A stretch of DNA of 30,315 nucleotides, taken from a virus. Positions within the stretch are counted from its first letter, which is position 1. Every line of letters starts with the position of its first letter. The DNA lies in IMG/VR virus record IMGVR_UViG_3300018080_000447, positions 1 to 30,315 of that record. One strand, 5' to 3'. Under the pieces are notes generated by a model. That model was not told where the DNA came from. It saw nothing but the letters and a program-made list of their open reading frames with translations, and searched no databases. Position numbers and translations under genes: made by a program. Below, piece by piece: positions 1 through 7,538 of this stretch.

Positions 1-30
1 ATCATTGTTTTCGTAATATTCTTCGTCCAT
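1..30 (-). CDS. Start of a leftward gene, cut by the window edge
   Basis: Reading leftward from 30, an ATG opens ten codons (MDEEYYENND) that run off the window without a stop. The reason to call it a gene is context: a perfect TATCTTTG promoter element ends only five bases before the ATG, just after the terminator of the fibre unit. No function can be read from ten residues. The very short leader is odd and suggests a leaderless or nearly leaderless mRNA. Confidence 0.55.
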   Translation of the reverse strand, partial: MDEEYYENND

Positions 31-35
31 AGTTA

Positions 36-43
36 CAAAGATA
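36..43 (-). promoter_or_regulatory. Late-type promoter -7 element
   Basis: The minus strand reads TATCTTTG then TAACTATG. It fits the Bacteroidota TAnnTTTG -7 element and the variant repeated before other units here. A TTTG lies 22 bp upstream, slightly beyond the usual 19-21 bp, inside the terminator stem. It would start the gene at 30..1. Confidence 0.6.
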
Positions 44-49
44 AGAAAA

Positions 50-78
50 AAGGGAGGGATAACCACAAACCCTCCCTT
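50..78 (-). terminator. Rho-independent terminator of the fibre unit
   Basis: A perfect 9-bp stem (arms 50-58 and 70-78, AAGGGAGGG with CCCTCCCTT) encloses an 11-nt loop. On the minus strand it is followed by a T-rich tract, as expected for transcripts coming from 103. A second weak 6-bp hairpin (81-86 with 93-98) lies just before it. Confidence 0.85.
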
Positions 79-102
79 AACCTAATCTAGCAATTAGGCT
101 TA

Positions 103-3100
103 TTAATCTGTTTTTGGCCAGTTAGGTAATTCAATAGTATTAGCGGGAGTGCTGTATGTTCGTGTCGTTGGATAACCATTACCTGACTTAAACTGGAATA
201 CAGTGAAATCATCGAATATAATCCACTGATCAGTGTCTGGAGAAAAAGAATCATCATTACCGCCATAAAACCAGGCTATATCTATTCTATTCATTAGTTG
301 ATCCATATTCGTGCCGTGCAGCCATTCTATCCCTTCGAGCCTTTCGACAAATTCTCCATCTACCCACGCTTCCATGAACCCATCCCTGTTACCGTCCGAA
401 AATGCATCTACGAAAGTATTACAAACCCAGCGAACCGTGATGTTGTGCCATTCTTCTTCCTGTATGTCCCAGGAAAACTGCTCTCCTGTATCCCACCAAT
501 ACCAGTGATTAACATCAGCATATTTTGCATATGGCATATTCTGATGATAATAAAAGTATTGCATACTTCCTGGTATGTTGTAACTATTGAACATCAATAA
601 GCCAGAAAAGCCTTGTTCCTCTGCAGGAGGTTGTGCTCCTTCGTATACAGGTCCACCTGCAAGGTAAGGAAGTTTACCCCCTTTCTGCCAGTCTGTGTTA
701 GGTTTGAACATCACGTTGTAGGAGAAGTACAGTTCCTCATGTTCCGTACCCAACTGGAATTTGAAGTATTCACCACCACGAGAAGGTCCAAAAGTCCCAG
801 CTAACTGCCATAATTTCAACCCTCTGCTTGAAGTAACTGGATCTTCCGCAATTGTATCTTTATAATAATAGTCAGGGTATCTTGCTGAGTCTATTCTTGT
901 TGGATTATACCATGAATCAGTCCATCCTACACCAGGGAAATCCTCTCGTATCTCTTCAATAGTATATACTCCCAAATCAGTGTCTTCGAAATCTTGTGAA
1001 TAAATAATGTCAAATATTTCAGGATCTGGGTTGGGAGGTTCTACGCTTCCCCCACCTTCCACCATTTCACCTACATTATTATATATAGTTGCTATTTGAT
1101 TTGCATTCAATAACCCTGCATATATCTGATAATCATCTCCGTATCCCCATAAGGGCGATCCGTCATCAAATTTTGCCCCAAACCTGATTTGAGCAGATGT
1201 GCCTATGCCTGATGTAATGCTTCTACCCACATCGTATTGACCATTTATATAGAATGCAACCGTATCGGCATCGTCATCCACAACAATAGCCCCATGTATC
1301 CAAGCTGTGATGGTGTTATGCCCGGTTGTTGAATAAACCGTTGTGGTAGTTCCACCATCCGTTGTTTCAAGGAAAAATCTTCCCTGGCTGTTGTCAAATC
1401 CATATCGCCACCCTGCTCCCTCATTAATTGTGGTTGCAATTGTCTTTGTCGATATTGTATTGAAATGTCGGCCCCAGCCTGACAAAGTAAACTGTGAGGT
1501 ATGGGGAATGGCTGGAGTGGTAACAAACCTATCGTTTCCATCAAAATTCCCTGATTTCGTTCCTTCCAATTTATTTGTCGAATAAGCAAAACTCCCCGAT
1601 GCAAAAGCATCATATGAATTTTCATTGTCTGTCAATGCATCATTAAACAGGTAGTGTGCAAGACCGCTTATAGCGGCAACAGGCGCATCATTTTCAACGA
1701 CAATGGTAAATGTATCCACTTCATTATCTGCCCTATCCCGCAGATCATTTCCTCCCGTCTTATCATAATTCAGACTCAGGGTTGTCCCACCCGATACTGA
1801 ATCACAAACAAACGATAATATATTACCAATTATCCTGGGGTTTGACAGGTCAAGTTGAGATCCGTCCTCAAGAAAATTAAAACTTGCAGTGTCTACCCCG
1901 GAATTATACAAATCCTCATCAAAATAGATCTCCAGCAATTTCCCGGTATCATCCACTTTTGCCGTATCTGGGGAAGGTGCAGTGGTGTCGACAACCGCAT
2001 CGTATATACCGTAAACATAATGCAGGCTGTCTATTTCTGTCTCTGTCAACCAGTTACTGTATCTCCGTAAATTATCCAGATACCCCCAGGCCTGTAGTGT
2101 ATCTTGATGATTAAGCCCTATGCGGAGCGTGTCATCAACGGGGAAATCGGTTCGAATCGTAGTGTCTGCATCTACATCCTGTCCGTTCACGTAAAAATGA
2201 GCGTATCCCGTTGTCTTATCTACAAGTAAGGCTATTGTCATTAATGTCCCTGCAGTATAAATAGATGAATCACTATCTGCATAAGCGGTATCTGTAGCGT
2301 TTGTTGTCATTAATCTAAAGTTACCGTTCACGGCATCAAGGAGAAGTGTATATCCTCCATCTGTGTCACTGTTAGTTAATAATGTGCGATTAGTGTGTTC
2401 TTGAGTAAAGGCTCGGAACGTGAAGAAATAACTAAACTTATTAATCGTATCATCCAACGGTATGTCTACATACTGTACCGACCCATCCAGGTTAGCTGAG
2501 TATGAACCTGAGCTATATGAATGAGTAGAATATTCAAATGCGGCAGAGGCTATTCCGTCCTTTGAGCCGACCCCGTCAGTAACAACTTGTTCGAAATCAT
2601 ATCTTGCTATAAGCGTTGCGTTTAATTTTACATCACTAACATTGTTCGTTACTGATTGATTTGAGAAGCTTGCTGTTTCATTACTGCTAGCGTCCTGTAA
2701 CATGTTAGCTGCAGGTTTCTCATAAGAAACCCTTACAGATTCCCCAAGTAATATACTCTCATTTAACGACAAATAAATAGATGCACCAGAGACTGAAACA
2801 CCAGAAACCCTTACATACCTGTAGTTTGCATATACAGCAAATGCGCTTGTATCTGGAATATAAGATGAACTTAATGTTTCACTCATAGTTATTGTAATCG
2901 TATCCCCAGTAGTATTTGTTGTTGCTGTAGACATGGTGGGAGCAGTGACATCAATCAACGGATTTAATGATGATCTTAACGCTGTAATAGAATCCATATA
3001 GGCATTTAAAAGCTGTCTGTGTACACTTACTGAATCATCTACGTAACTCTTAGTGACAATATATCTTTGCCCATAAGTTGATAAACTCAATGCTAATAAT

Positions 3101-3123
3101 ATAAAAAATAATATCTTCTTCAT
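103..3123 (-). CDS. Exported multidomain fibre or depolymerase: SwmB-LamG-SwmB-LamG-PL14-like
   Basis: This 1006-residue protein starts with a signal peptide (MKKILFFILLALSLSTYG, then Gln). A segment at about 60-165 resembles SwmB or bacterial Ig-like repeats (end motif QDASSNETASFSNQ). Then come a LamG or concanavalin-like domain (about 172-377), a second Ig-like domain (380-480), a second LamG domain (485-692), a Gly/Pro/Glu linker (693-712) and a C-terminal domain (about 707-1006). That last domain resembles polysaccharide lyase family 14 (the stretch KGGKLPYLAGG is typical). The likely role is binding and cutting a capsular or extracellular polysaccharide, as a tail spike or a secreted depolymerase. 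It is last in a leftward unit, four bases after its neighbour, and is followed by a terminator. A signal peptide on a phage fibre gene is unusual. The catalytic residues were not verified. Confidence 0.72.
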   Translation of the reverse strand: MKKILFFILLALSLSTYGQRYIVTKSYVDDSVSVHRQLLNAYMDSITALRSSLNPLIDVTAPTMSTATTNTTGDTITITMSETLSSSYIPDTSAFAVYANYRYVRVSGVSVSGASIYLSLNESILLGESVRVSYEKPAANMLQDASSNETASFSNQSVTNNVSDVKLNATLIARYDFEQVVTDGVGSKDGIASAAFEYSTHSYSSGSYSANLDGSVQYVDIPLDDTINKFSYFFTFRAFTQEHTNRTLLTNSDTDGGYTLLLDAVNGNFRLMTTNATDTAYADSDSSIYTAGTLMTIALLVDKTTGYAHFYVNGQDVDADTTIRTDFPVDDTLRIGLNHQDTLQAWGYLDNLRRYSNWLTETEIDSLHYVYGIYDAVVDTTAPSPDTAKVDDTGKLLEIYFDEDLYNSGVDTASFNFLEDGSQLDLSNPRIIGNILSFVCDSVSGGTTLSLNYDKTGGNDLRDRADNEVDTFTIVVENDAPVAAISGLAHYLFNDALTDNENSYDAFASGSFAYSTNKLEGTKSGNFDGNDRFVTTPAIPHTSQFTLSGWGRHFNTISTKTIATTINEGAGWRYGFDNSQGRFFLETTDGGTTTTVYSTTGHNTITAWIHGAIVVDDDADTVAFYINGQYDVGRSITSGIGTSAQIRFGAKFDDGSPLWGYGDDYQIYAGLLNANQIATIYNNVGEMVEGGGSVEPPNPDPEIFDIIYSQDFEDTDLGVYTIEEIREDFPGVGWTDSWYNPTRIDSARYPDYYYKDTIAEDPVTSSRGLKLWQLAGTFGPSRGGEYFKFQLGTEHEELYFSYNVMFKPNTDWQKGGKLPYLAGGPVYEGAQPPAEEQGFSGLLMFNSYNIPGSMQYFYYHQNMPYAKYADVNHWYWWDTGEQFSWDIQEEEWHNITVRWVCNTFVDAFSDGNRDGFMEAWVDGEFVERLEGIEWLHGTNMDQLMNRIDIAWFYGGNDDSFSPDTDQWIIFDDFTVFQFKSGNGYPTTRTYSTPANTIELPNWPKTD

Positions 3124-3127
3124 TTTA

Positions 3128-4165
3128 TTATAATTTTAATCCTTTAATTAAACCCCTTAAGAGAACGATCAGCAGCCCCAATATGATTAATGGCAGTGAA
3201 ATAAACACAATAATTTTTAATGTCTTTAGTTCATCATTTAACTGCTTAATAAGCCTTAAGTTTATCTCATTAGCAGCCATAAGAGACGAGATGGCTTTCG
3301 CCGGATTAGAAGGAAGCCCATATTCCCAAACCATATCCTTATCCTCATTATATCTTAACCATTTTATTTCTCCATTCTCATCTCTATCTGATAATAATTC
3401 CTGTGGAATGGGGAGTGGAACATCCAGAGCCTTGCTAGCACCTAATATAGGGTCAGAACCCACCGTGCCTGTAGACCTAATAAACAGTATTTCATCTGTA
3501 GTCCCTTTTTGATTAGTATAATAAATACTATCTGCATTAAAGAATAATCCATTAGATGAAGCAGCCACCTCATTAGTCTGTAGGTTCTGCGCATCGAATG
3601 ATGATATGAATATTGAATCTTCCTCTACATATAACCTAGAGTTAGCTGGTAATGTACCAACACCCCTAAATGTTATTTGCACTTTATTAGTGTCTATTCT
3701 CACACCACCTCCACCAGTATATACATCGCCATCATCATACATCATATCAAAATCTGTATCGGTCATATCAAGATAAAACAACCTAGAACTAGAAGCGTTC
3801 TCATCAACTGCTATACGTATAGAATCTTTAGATAAACGTATTTTGGTATCGTTAGGAGGTAAGCCATAAGAATTAGAAACTGAAAAGAACTCATTCTCAT
3901 CAAGGCTTATCTGCAATTCGTTAGTCGGATTAATTGAACTGCCAATAGATATTGCTCTACCTGCACTAACATTTATCCCATCACCACCCGTATAAAAACT
4001 TCCATACACAGTAGTAAGGCTATCACTCTTCCAATCAAGGTGTTTATTAATAGAGTCTCTAAACGCATTACCCTGCATACCTGATGTAATTACTTCAGGC
4101 CATGACTGTGCTGATAGCCCTATCCATAATAAGGATAATGTGAGTATGGTTAATATCTTTTTCAT
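3128..4165 (-). CDS. Fibre-like protein with signal peptide and C-terminal membrane helix
   Basis: A start at 4192 is possible, but the second ATG at 4165 is preferred because it opens directly into a signal peptide (MKKILTILTLSLLWIGLSA, then Gln), giving 345 residues. The body is rich in Asp, Ser, Asn and Gly, with short beta-type phrases (for example SRLYVEEDSIFIS) like phage fibre shafts. Near the C terminus an amphipathic stretch (AISSLMAANEINLRLIKQLN) looks like a coiled coil. A strongly hydrophobic helix (IIVFISLPLIILGLLIVLL) and a Lys-rich tail follow. A protein with both export signal and membrane anchor would sit in the host envelope. It is followed after four bases by the 1006-residue gene. 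The C-terminal arrangement is vaguely like that of fibre chaperone domains, but no S74 catalytic motif is recognisable. Confidence 0.65.
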   Translation of the reverse strand: MKKILTILTLSLLWIGLSAQSWPEVITSGMQGNAFRDSINKHLDWKSDSLTTVYGSFYTGGDGINVSAGRAISIGSSINPTNELQISLDENEFFSVSNSYGLPPNDTKIRLSKDSIRIAVDENASSSRLFYLDMTDTDFDMMYDDGDVYTGGGGVRIDTNKVQITFRGVGTLPANSRLYVEEDSIFISSFDAQNLQTNEVAASSNGLFFNADSIYYTNQKGTTDEILFIRSTGTVGSDPILGASKALDVPLPIPQELLSDRDENGEIKWLRYNEDKDMVWEYGLPSNPAKAISSLMAANEINLRLIKQLNDELKTLKIIVFISLPLIILGLLIVLLRGLIKGLKL

Positions 4166-4228
4166 TGTATTATATTTTAATATCATTGTCATTTTATTAT
4201 CAATCCCAATATTATCCCATGTATTTCA

Positions 4229-4777
4229 TTAACTACCAATACTCCTGTTATCCTTAAGCCTACCATAATCATTAAACACGTCATCCCAAAACCACCATAA
4301 GTCAAACTCTTCATGTATATCATCTATCTGTTGCTGGGTTAATGTTATTCCTGATTTTAAAATGGCAATAGCATATATATGGTAAGGTGATTCATTCGCA
4401 TATTTAACAAGCACTCTTGTGTAATCAGAACCACATAACGTTGCATTTGATACGGTGGTTGGTATTCCTGATTCATTATATAATACATTGTCTTCATCTG
4501 CTGTAGCTAATGTAGTATTTACAGGAGCAGTAATATTAACTGTCGAACCACCAGGTATATAATCAGTAACCAATGATTGACTAAGCGTTAATGGTTCACC
4601 ACCAAAACTATCAATCATTTGATTACCACTCACGGTATTCCAATAAGCAGCATATATCCCCGTTATTGAAACAACATAAGATGTAGGTTGCGCTCTCCAG
4701 ATATCCGATACACCTACCGAACCAAACTCATGCTTGGAGGAAAAGCGTGTGGCGAATTGACGTTTAAAATACTGCAT
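4229..4777 (-). CDS. Unknown protein of the fibre unit
   Basis: This 182-residue protein is not recognised. It is rich in Thr, Ser, Asn and aromatic residues, and its C terminus has a helical segment followed by WWFWDDVF. There is no signal peptide or membrane helix. Its ATG overlaps the stop of the preceding gene (TAATG), so the two are probably translationally coupled. Position between a small beta-rich protein and the fibre-like protein suggests a baseplate, fibre-attachment or other virion component, but this is inferred from context alone. Confidence 0.6.
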   Translation of the reverse strand: MQYFKRQFATRFSSKHEFGSVGVSDIWRAQPTSYVVSITGIYAAYWNTVSGNQMIDSFGGEPLTLSQSLVTDYIPGGSTVNITAPVNTTLATADEDNVLYNESGIPTTVSNATLCGSDYTRVLVKYANESPYHIYAIAILKSGITLTQQQIDDIHEEFDLWWFWDDVFNDYGRLKDNRSIGS

Positions 4778-5031
4778 TAGCTTACGTTACTCTGATATAC
4801 AACTACCGTACCTGATTGAACAGTTATCGTAACCCATCCTCCCCAATACTCAGTATCCTGAAATAATGTTTTACCAACTAAAGCATCTTCGCCTCCATAT
4901 TGGTTAGTCATTACAGAAAGAACTGCTGTTCCACCTTTAGGAACTATGAGCCTTGCTGGAGGGGATAATACATTAGTAGAACCTATGGATTGTCCTGCTG
5001 TTACCTGATACGTTTGTTTGATTTCATTCAT
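4777..5031 (-). CDS. Small beta-rich protein, first gene of the fibre unit
   Basis: The 84-residue product has alternating polar and hydrophobic residues typical of a small beta-sandwich (RLIVPKGGTAVLSV, WVTITVQSGTVVVYQ). No family is recognised. The start at 5031 lies 23 bases after a TATCTTTG promoter element, and the stop overlaps the next start. It could be a head or tail decoration protein or a fibre adaptor. The gene is well supported by promoter, coupling and composition, but the function is unknown. Confidence 0.62.
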   Translation of the reverse strand: MNEIKQTYQVTAGQSIGSTNVLSPPARLIVPKGGTAVLSVMTNQYGGEDALVGKTLFQDTEYWGGWVTITVQSGTVVVYQSNVS

Positions 5032-5054
5032 CGTACAATAAATTACATTTTGTA

Positions 5055-5062
5055 CAAAGATA
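5055..5062 (-). promoter_or_regulatory. Late-type promoter for the fibre unit
   Basis: The minus strand reads TATCTTTGTACAAAATG, identical over 17 bases to the promoter at 23960 on the plus strand. No TTTG stands 19-21 bp upstream. It should drive the leftward genes from 5031 to 103. Confidence 0.72.
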
Positions 5063-5085
5063 CTAAGATTTGGTTAGAGTGATGA

Positions 5086-5613
5086 TTATTCAATTACAAG
5101 AGAACTACCCTGATGCTCTTTATGATATTTTTCATGACATCTTTCGCATAATGTTTCTAAAGCATCATCAGGATATTCCCATACCTTTCTTCCTTTAATA
5201 TACTTTTTATGATGAACATGTAAGATAACGTTAGAGTTCCCGCATTTAACACACTTATAATTATCCCTGTTTATTATACCTTCTCTTTTTTCGCTCCATT
5301 CCCTTGTTTGATATTGTAATCTGTATGACATTCTTTCTCTTGATGGTAAATATCTTCCAGTTACCATTTTTACATTCAACTGATAATAAGAACCTTGATG
5401 TCTTCCTTCATCGTTATAAGGAACTCTTATATAGCTTAAATAGCCATACTTAATTAACTCCCTTATTCCCGATTGTACTGATTTCCTGCCATCTTTTTCA
5501 CTAACATTTATTAAATCATAAACCTGTAATCTCCATGCATTAGGCTTATGAGCCGCATAAGCAAGTATCCCTCTTGCCTTATAACTTAATCTCGTGTCAT
5601 TTACGTAAGACAT
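5086..5613 (-). CDS. Winged-helix plus HNH endonuclease fusion
   Basis: The N-terminal part (about residues 9-62) resembles the winged-helix domain of replisome-organiser or replication-initiator proteins (LSYKARGILAYAAHKPNAWR, then DGRKSVQSGIRELIKYGYL). The C-terminal part is an HNH nuclease with a zinc-binding frame: CVKC, then HVHH, then a second pair CERC followed by His residues. It probably cuts DNA at sites chosen by the winged helix, either as a homing nuclease or a packaging or recombination nuclease. ATG 5613 (175 residues) is preferred over GTG 5619, because AGG lies five bases before it in an A-rich leader, one of the few Shine-Dalgarno-like sites here. No promoter of either type is visible upstream. 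It may be transcribed by readthrough. Confidence 0.8.
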   Translation of the reverse strand: MSYVNDTRLSYKARGILAYAAHKPNAWRLQVYDLINVSEKDGRKSVQSGIRELIKYGYLSYIRVPYNDEGRHQGSYYQLNVKMVTGRYLPSRERMSYRLQYQTREWSEKREGIINRDNYKCVKCGNSNVILHVHHKKYIKGRKVWEYPDDALETLCERCHEKYHKEHQGSSLVIE

Positions 5614-5629
5614 ATTCACCTACTTTTTT

Positions 5630-5863
5630 TTACTTATTAATTATAGTAGCCCCTACATCCCTCATGTACCTGCTATAGGGAAGTGCTTCCATAAGAAAAG
5701 CCAGAGCTTCAGTAACAGTTCCTATCCCTCTATTGTTAGTTCGTTATATAAAGCTTGGTCTCTTTCGAGCATGAGGTCGCTAGTTGTCGGGCTTGGGACA
5801 TTGCTAGCACTAATCCGCTTTATATAAAGTTTACTGAAACTCACACACGGTTTTATACTGCAT
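5630..5863 (-). pseudogene. Possible frame-disrupted small gene
   Basis: On the minus strand, ATG 5863 opens MQYKTVCEFQ then a stop. A second frame continues with KLYIKRISASN... to LERDQALYNELTIEG and a stop at 5722. The first frame then resumes as IGTVTEALAFLMEALPYSRY and ends MRDVGATIINK at 5630. The pieces read as plausible protein. A +1 and a -1 shift would cancel exactly, because 234 bases make 78 codons. Either the gene is broken or translation involves frameshifting. A short intact piece from GTG 5844 to 5722 (40 residues) is another option. No family is recognised. It lies directly upstream of the wHTH-HNH gene. Confidence 0.35.
5744..5829. repeat. Direct repeats TTATATAAAG, 76 bp apart
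   Basis: TTATATAAAG occurs at 5744-5753 and 5820-5829. The second copy is part of a perfect 12-bp palindrome, CTTTATATAAAG (5818-5829). The spacing is tRNA-sized, but no tRNA cloverleaf could be built from the interval. Confidence 0.4.
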
Positions 5864-5884
5864 TTTTGTTTTCTGTATGCAGTA
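5856..5884. repeat. Inverted repeat TACTGCAT / ATGCAGTA
   Basis: Perfect 8-bp arms at 5856-5863 and 5877-5884 flank a 13-base T-rich spacer. The left arm contains the ATG of the disrupted gene at 5863. It could be an operator, a hairpin in the leader of that gene, or a nuclease recognition site. Confidence 0.45.
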
Positions 5885-5921
5885 GAACAGCCCGTATGTT
5901 GTATGATTTTGGTTAAAAGAA

Positions 5922-5966
5922 AAACCCCAACCGAAGATAGACCACCTATGTTTCTGGTTGAGGTTT
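5922..5966 (-). terminator. Terminator of the leftward early operon
   Basis: On the minus strand, AAACCTCAACC (5966-5956) pairs with GGTTGGGGTTT (5932-5922) over 11 bp with one G-U pair. The loop itself can fold (ATAG with CTAT), and TTCTTTT follows. It lies about 95 bases after the stop of the exonuclease gene at 6062. Confidence 0.75.
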
Positions 5967-6061
5967 CGTGATTCTTACGAATCAATATTTTATTTTGTGG
6001 TCTAATCTTCATGTGAACAAAATTACGAAAAATAATTTAATTCACACAAAGAATCTAAGCA

Positions 6062-7018
6062 CTAAATTTTACTACCGTTTGTTTTGAACTGATCTTCAAG
6101 CATATGCATGTATGTTCTATTGCTTATTCTATATTGTTTGCGACACGCATTACATTTCATTTTTCTTCTTATTATACCCATAGGGGTAGAATAGGTTCTA
6201 TACATCTCTACATCTTCACTTGCACATTCAGGGCAGTGCCATTTCTCTCCACCTGTTAATATAGCAAAGTTATTGTTATGGTTAATGAATGGGCTAATAA
6301 CAAAGAAGGTATCTTCAAGAAGTATCACATCGTTATTGCAATACTCAATCATTTTATTCAGAGCTTCTTCATCACCTTCCTCCACAATCTTCTTCCACAT
6401 ATCAAACCCTTCGTGTTCTGTTTTTCTTCCTGTATTAAGAAATTCACCGAGGTAGTCTAATTTATTACTTGCAAAGAGAAAGTGTGATCTTGCTTTTTTA
6501 AGTGGGTCTAATGTACGGTAGGTTGGGAACATTAAGATTCCATGTTTTATGCAACGTGTTCTTAAGAATTTAATATCGAAGTTGTCACCGTTGAAGGCGA
6601 TTAATTCGTCAGCGTCTCCTATTATCTTAATAAACTTTTTAAGCATTTCTTTTTCACCCATTCTCCAATCCAGGTTATGTACTTCATCTTCATACTGCCA
6701 CTTATAAGATATGCAGATAATCTGTTTCTCTACCTCTATATCATCTGGGTCGAAATATGTTTTATAGTTTTTCAGTTGCCAAACCCTTAATTTAAGGATA
6801 TAGTAGCTTGTTTCAATATCAAAGAACAATCGTTTGATTGGTATTTGCTTAGCCTCTACTTTCCATTTTTCTCTCCACCTACTTACATTTTTTCTTACTC
6901 TGTCTAATTCAGTATTTATCTTAAACTTATTTTTAATATCTCTTGCAATCTGAGTGTTGTTTGGGGTTTGCTCCATGCGTACACGTGCAAACTCCTGTAT
7001 TTCCACTGGATAATTCAT
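6062..7018 (-). CDS. DEDD-family 3'-5' exonuclease with HTH and zinc ribbon
   Basis: The 318-residue protein has the DnaQ-like exonuclease motifs in order: Exo I as DIET (67-70), Exo II as NGDNFD (143-148) and Exo III as YCNND (226-230), i.e. the YxxxD type. An N-terminal helical stretch (about 5-52) resembles a small DNA-binding helix-turn-helix. The C terminus carries a zinc ribbon with CPEC (262-265) and CNAC (289-292). It should remove nucleotides from 3' ends of DNA using two metal ions, in replication, repair or degradation. It is the last gene of a leftward operon. The N terminus overlaps the kinase gene by 86 bp, so a later start at Met15 (6976) is possible. No polymerase domain is attached. 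Confidence 0.85.
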   Translation of the reverse strand: MNYPVEIQEFARVRMEQTPNNTQIARDIKNKFKINTELDRVRKNVSRWREKWKVEAKQIPIKRLFFDIETSYYILKLRVWQLKNYKTYFDPDDIEVEKQIICISYKWQYEDEVHNLDWRMGEKEMLKKFIKIIGDADELIAFNGDNFDIKFLRTRCIKHGILMFPTYRTLDPLKKARSHFLFASNKLDYLGEFLNTGRKTEHEGFDMWKKIVEEGDEEALNKMIEYCNNDVILLEDTFFVISPFINHNNNFAILTGGEKWHCPECASEDVEMYRTYSTPMGIIRRKMKCNACRKQYRISNRTYMHMLEDQFKTNGSKI

Positions 7019-7538
7019 AGGTTATTATTTGGTTTATAATACTATCAACTTGTTTATATGTTTTAATAGGGTCATAATCATTAAAAATACAGAAATCAAA
7101 TTCATCCAATGGTATTGTAAATTTACCATTATCTCTTGAGGTTCTACTGCGGTCAACTCTCTTGTGCCTTTTAATATTGTCGGCTATGATTCGTACGGCA
7201 AAGATATTAAAAGTATTAGAGAAATATCGTTTAAGATATTTAAGTCCGTATTCATCTATCACGTATGTCATGATTGGGTCGGTAACATCTTCTATTAAAC
7301 AACAATATCTACATCCTCCAAACTCAGTAAACGCTATCATATTCTCTTGTGCGTACGTATCGAACTCTTGTTCTGTCACCCACATGTGTCCACTCTCTCC
7401 CTTATGTCTTGGCGGTCTTGTGGTTCTTGATTCTATTGGGTAGATATTATATTTGGCAGCTATGTAATCGGCAACAAAAGTCTTTCCCGATCCGCTTTCA
7501 GCTACGATGCAGATGATAATTTTTTTGTCTCTTTCCAT
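6933..7538 (-). CDS. Guanylate-kinase-like (deoxy)nucleoside monophosphate kinase
   Basis: The 201-residue protein has a P-loop, ESGSGKT (14-20), the guanylate-kinase substrate loop SRTTRPPR (37-44), an Arg-rich lid (RHKRVDRSRTSRD, about 124-136) and the late strand FDFCIFND. It should phosphorylate a nucleoside monophosphate, probably dGMP or a derivative, with ATP. Length matches the family up to about residue 175. The Cys/His-rich last 25 residues lie in the overlap with the exonuclease gene and may be an extension without function. It overlaps the deoxyribosyltransferase-like gene by 37 bp, consistent with coupled expression and a shared nucleotide pathway. Confidence 0.8.
   Translation of the reverse strand: MERDKKIIICIVAESGSGKTFVADYIAAKYNIYPIESRTTRPPRHKGESGHMWVTEQEFDTYAQENMIAFTEFGGCRYCCLIEDVTDPIMTYVIDEYGLKYLKRYFSNTFNIFAVRIIADNIKRHKRVDRSRTSRDNGKFTIPLDEFDFCIFNDYDPIKTYKQVDSIINQIITYELSSGNTGVCTCTHGANPKQHSDCKRY

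Noticed and set aside
1245-1625. 126-residue leftward frame inside the 1006-residue gene
   Set aside because: It lies within a LamG domain in another frame, is rich in Gln, Met and Leu, and has no start signal.
5744-5829. Possible tRNA between 76-bp spaced repeats
   Set aside because: No acceptor stem or T arm with a GGTTCGA-type loop could be built on either strand.
5722-6012. 96-residue leftward reading frame from ATG 6012
   Set aside because: Its first third is the terminator hairpin at 5922-5966 and reads as random sequence. Only the last part is kept, as a piece of the disrupted gene.
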